Positions 62,521-64,000 of a stretch of 64,000 bases of DNA are shown piece after piece. A program made the position numbers and the translations under genes. Source of the DNA: Leucobacter sp. Psy1. GTDB lineage: Bacteria > Actinomycetota > Actinomycetes > Actinomycetales > Microbacteriaceae. Every line of letters begins with the position of its first letter. Position 1 is the stretch's first letter. The notes beneath the pieces were generated by a model that was not told the origin of the DNA, ran no database searches, and worked only from the letters and a program-made list of their open reading frames with translations. The stretch spans positions 1,240,001 to 1,304,000 of the forward strand of contig NZ_CP083692.1 of the NCBI RefSeq assembly GCF_020096995.1, given 5' to 3'.

Positions 62521-63702
62521 TCAGCTCGCCGGGATCATCAGCCAGTCATCGGCCGCCTGCTCCCAGGCGTTGGTGCCCGACTTCAGGACGACGGGCCAAC
62601 CGCCCGGCTCGTAGTCCTGGGCGGCGATCTGGTCGAATTGATAGGGATACGCGAGCATGTCGTTGTCAATCGGCTCCATGTTCGCCAGCGCGTCGTTGAC
62701 GCTCTCACGGGTGATGTCTCCGTCGATGCTCTCGAGTACCTCCACCATGAACGTCGCGGCGAGGTAGCCGCCCTGGCTGAACGAGGTGAGCGTGATCTCG
62801 TTCTCCTCCATCAGCGACTTCCAGTCGGCGTTGATCTCGTTGTCTTCGGTGAAGGGGTAGAACTCTGCGGGAACGTAGACGCCTGCCGCACTGTTGTCCA
62901 CCGCTGCCGCGAAGCTCTCGCTGTACGTCGAGGTGAGGAACAGGAACGAGACGTCATCCCAGCCCTGCTGATTCGCCGCCTTGATCTGCCCGATCGCGTC
63001 GGGCTCGACAGCGTTGCTGACGATGCCGTCGCAGCCGGCCTCTTTGGCCTTCACGATATAGGGCGTGTAGTCGGCACCGCCGTAGGGGACGGTGTCGTCG
63101 ATCATGGTGGTCTCTTTCCCCGTGATCTCGCTCCACTGCTCAACGGCGGCCGCGTAGGCTGGACCGGTCGAACCGATGACGCTCGTGAAGACGCAGAGGT
63201 TCTCGAGCCCGAGCTCCTCAGACCCGTAGAGCATGGTCAGGGTCGTGTCGTTGAACGGGCCGATGTTTGCGGGCGCAATGTTCGGCGAGTCGAAGCACCC
63301 GGGGTCGACGCCGATGCCCTGGATCGATCGGACGTCTTCCTGCTCGTAGTACTTCGCGTTGATCTCGCAGTCGAGCAACGAGGCGCCGCCGACCAGGCCG
63401 ACAACCTCGTCGCTGCCGATGAGCTCGCGTGCTGCGGCGGTCGCCGTGGCGGGATCGGCCTTGTCGTCCATGGCCTTGTATTCGATCTGTCGACCGTTGA
63501 TGCCGCCGTCGGCGTTCACCTGGTCGAACACGGCCGCAGCGGCCTCGGACGCCTCGGGGAAGGTGGCGGGACCGCTGATGGTATTGACGGAGCCCAGCTT
63601 GATCGGTGCGTCGCCGTCGCCGCCGGAGCCTCCGGCACAACCGGTCAGCGCCAGCGCGGCGGCCGCAGTCAGGGCGGCGATGCCCAGGATGCGTGATTTC
63701 AT
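62521..63702 (-). CDS. livK: Leu/Ile/Val-type ABC substrate-binding lipoprotein
   Basis: The 393-aa receptor has a signal with lipobox LTGC (Cys 22) and the type 1 periplasmic binding fold: IKLGSVNTISGPATFPE at the first strand, NGRQIEYKAMDDKADP, VGLVGGASLLDCEINAKYYE, and YGGADYTPYIVKAKEAG. It is the first gene of the livK-H-MG-F operon. Which ligand it binds is not decidable; several active-site residues differ from E. coli LivJ. Confidence 0.9.
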   Translation of the reverse strand: MKSRILGIAALTAAAALALTGCAGGSGGDGDAPIKLGSVNTISGPATFPEASEAAAAVFDQVNADGGINGRQIEYKAMDDKADPATATAAARELIGSDEVVGLVGGASLLDCEINAKYYEQEDVRSIQGIGVDPGCFDSPNIAPANIGPFNDTTLTMLYGSEELGLENLCVFTSVIGSTGPAYAAAVEQWSEITGKETTMIDDTVPYGGADYTPYIVKAKEAGCDGIVSNAVEPDAIGQIKAANQQGWDDVSFLFLTSTYSESFAAAVDNSAAGVYVPAEFYPFTEDNEINADWKSLMEENEITLTSFSQGGYLAATFMVEVLESIDGDITRESVNDALANMEPIDNDMLAYPYQFDQIAAQDYEPGGWPVVLKSGTNAWEQAADDWLMIPAS

Positions 63703-63748
63703 GGTGTTCCTCTCGAACGGAATGGGGGAGTGAATCAGTGAGTCGGGA

Positions 63749-64000
63749 TCAGACGGGTTGCACGTCGGGGTAGGCGACGGTGCCGAGCGGGTACACGTGG
63801 CCTCCTGCTCGGGAGTGCTCGGAGGTTCCGCTGCCAGTGATGCCGAGGAAGATGCCGGTGGTCATGAGGTCGTAGCCGAGATCGTGCAGCCACACGCTCG
63901 CCACCGGAATGCGGAACTCACGGAAGCAGAAGAGGTAGAGCGCGTCGTCGAGCTTCCAGACGGTGGAGAGATCCATATCGCCGTGGCCGCGCTGCACGCC
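63749..64000 (-). CDS. C-terminal end of a MoaF-like protein, cut by the window edge
   Basis: The last 83 residues of a gene that begins off the right edge are visible. They contain VWKLDDALYLFCFREFR, VWLHDLGYDLMTTG and IFLGITGSGT, a pattern like the C-terminal barrel of MoaF proteins, which have been linked to tyramine and other amine catabolism. The match is modest. It lies 46 nt upstream of livK, so it is probably in the same operon. A GTG four residues in cannot be the start of a real protein; the frame continues. Confidence 0.5.
   Translation of the reverse strand, partial: GVQRGHGDMDLSTVWKLDDALYLFCFREFRIPVASVWLHDLGYDLMTTGIFLGITGSGTSEHSRAGGHVYPLGTVAYPDVQPV

Noticed and set aside
1-64000. 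CRISPR arrays, tRNA or rRNA genes, prophage or intact insertion sequences
   Set aside because: No regular spaced repeats, cloverleaf sequences in gaps, phage genes or transposases were seen; nearly all gaps are under 200 bp.

Overview
The window is high-GC DNA, tightly packed with genes on both strands, from the chromosome of an actinobacterium. The markers are a single-chain 2-oxoglutarate decarboxylase/dehydrogenase (kgd) without a lipoyl domain, a DUF6350 membrane protein near purN-purH, a LivM-LivG fusion, many GTG starts and one TTG start, and several genes whose -10 box lies 6-8 nt before the start codon (leaderless transcription). Microbacteriaceae (for example Leucobacter or Microbacterium) is my best guess; this is inference. 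I saw no tRNA, rRNA, CRISPR array, prophage or intact insertion sequence.

Layout. (1) 1-5.2 kb: a glycine betaine/sarcosine/one-carbon block: glyA-soxB on the minus strand, a divergent GntR/FCD regulator and a BCCT betaine-type transporter; the same TGATATATCA-type palindrome lies in both promoter regions. (2) 5.3-13.9 kb: a DUF6350 protein with a long acidic tail, a TPP-riboswitch-controlled thiamine ABC operon (thiB-thiP-thiQ plus an unassigned P-loop kinase), then purN-purH. (3) 14-20.8 kb: a MacB/FtsX-type ABC pair, a small four-helix membrane protein, an orphan MalK/MsiK-type ATPase, a phosphoesterase, agmatine deiminase, and a MarR regulator preceded by an overlapping 27-codon ORF and followed by an FMN reductase. 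(4) 20.8-33.5 kb: mostly housekeeping genes: kgd, two CNNM/CBS membrane proteins, a lipoprotein, a type II dehydroquinase, metY-metX, a PuuB-like flavoprotein oxidase and ung.

(5) 33.5-42.4 kb: an aromatic 2-oxoacid module: TRAP transporter (P-Q-M), benzoylformate decarboxylase, benzaldehyde dehydrogenase and a ketopantoate-reductase-like enzyme in one operon, with a LysR regulator upstream and a divergent DUF3237 protein. (6) 42.4-52.6 kb: an ABC-2 exporter pair, then a homoprotocatechuate meta-cleavage operon: hpaH, hpaI, an FAH-RraA fusion, a GntR/FCD regulator, hpaE and hpaD, with a divergent FAD-linked 2-hydroxyacid oxidase. hpaF and the ring hydroxylase are not in the window. (7) 52.9-64 kb: an unassigned catabolic cluster: GMC oxidoreductase, EthD-like protein, YtcJ-type amidohydrolase, APC permease, SDR, a four-gene branched-chain-amino-acid-type ABC transporter and the end of a MoaF-like gene.

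Taken together, this is a catabolically versatile soil or host-associated actinobacterium, with nutrient-uptake and aromatic or amine degradation modules set among core metabolism. The points most worth following up are the FAH-RraA fusion, the kinase in the thiamine operon, the betaine regulator with paired operators, the 27-codon ORF before marR, and the unassigned cluster at the right end.
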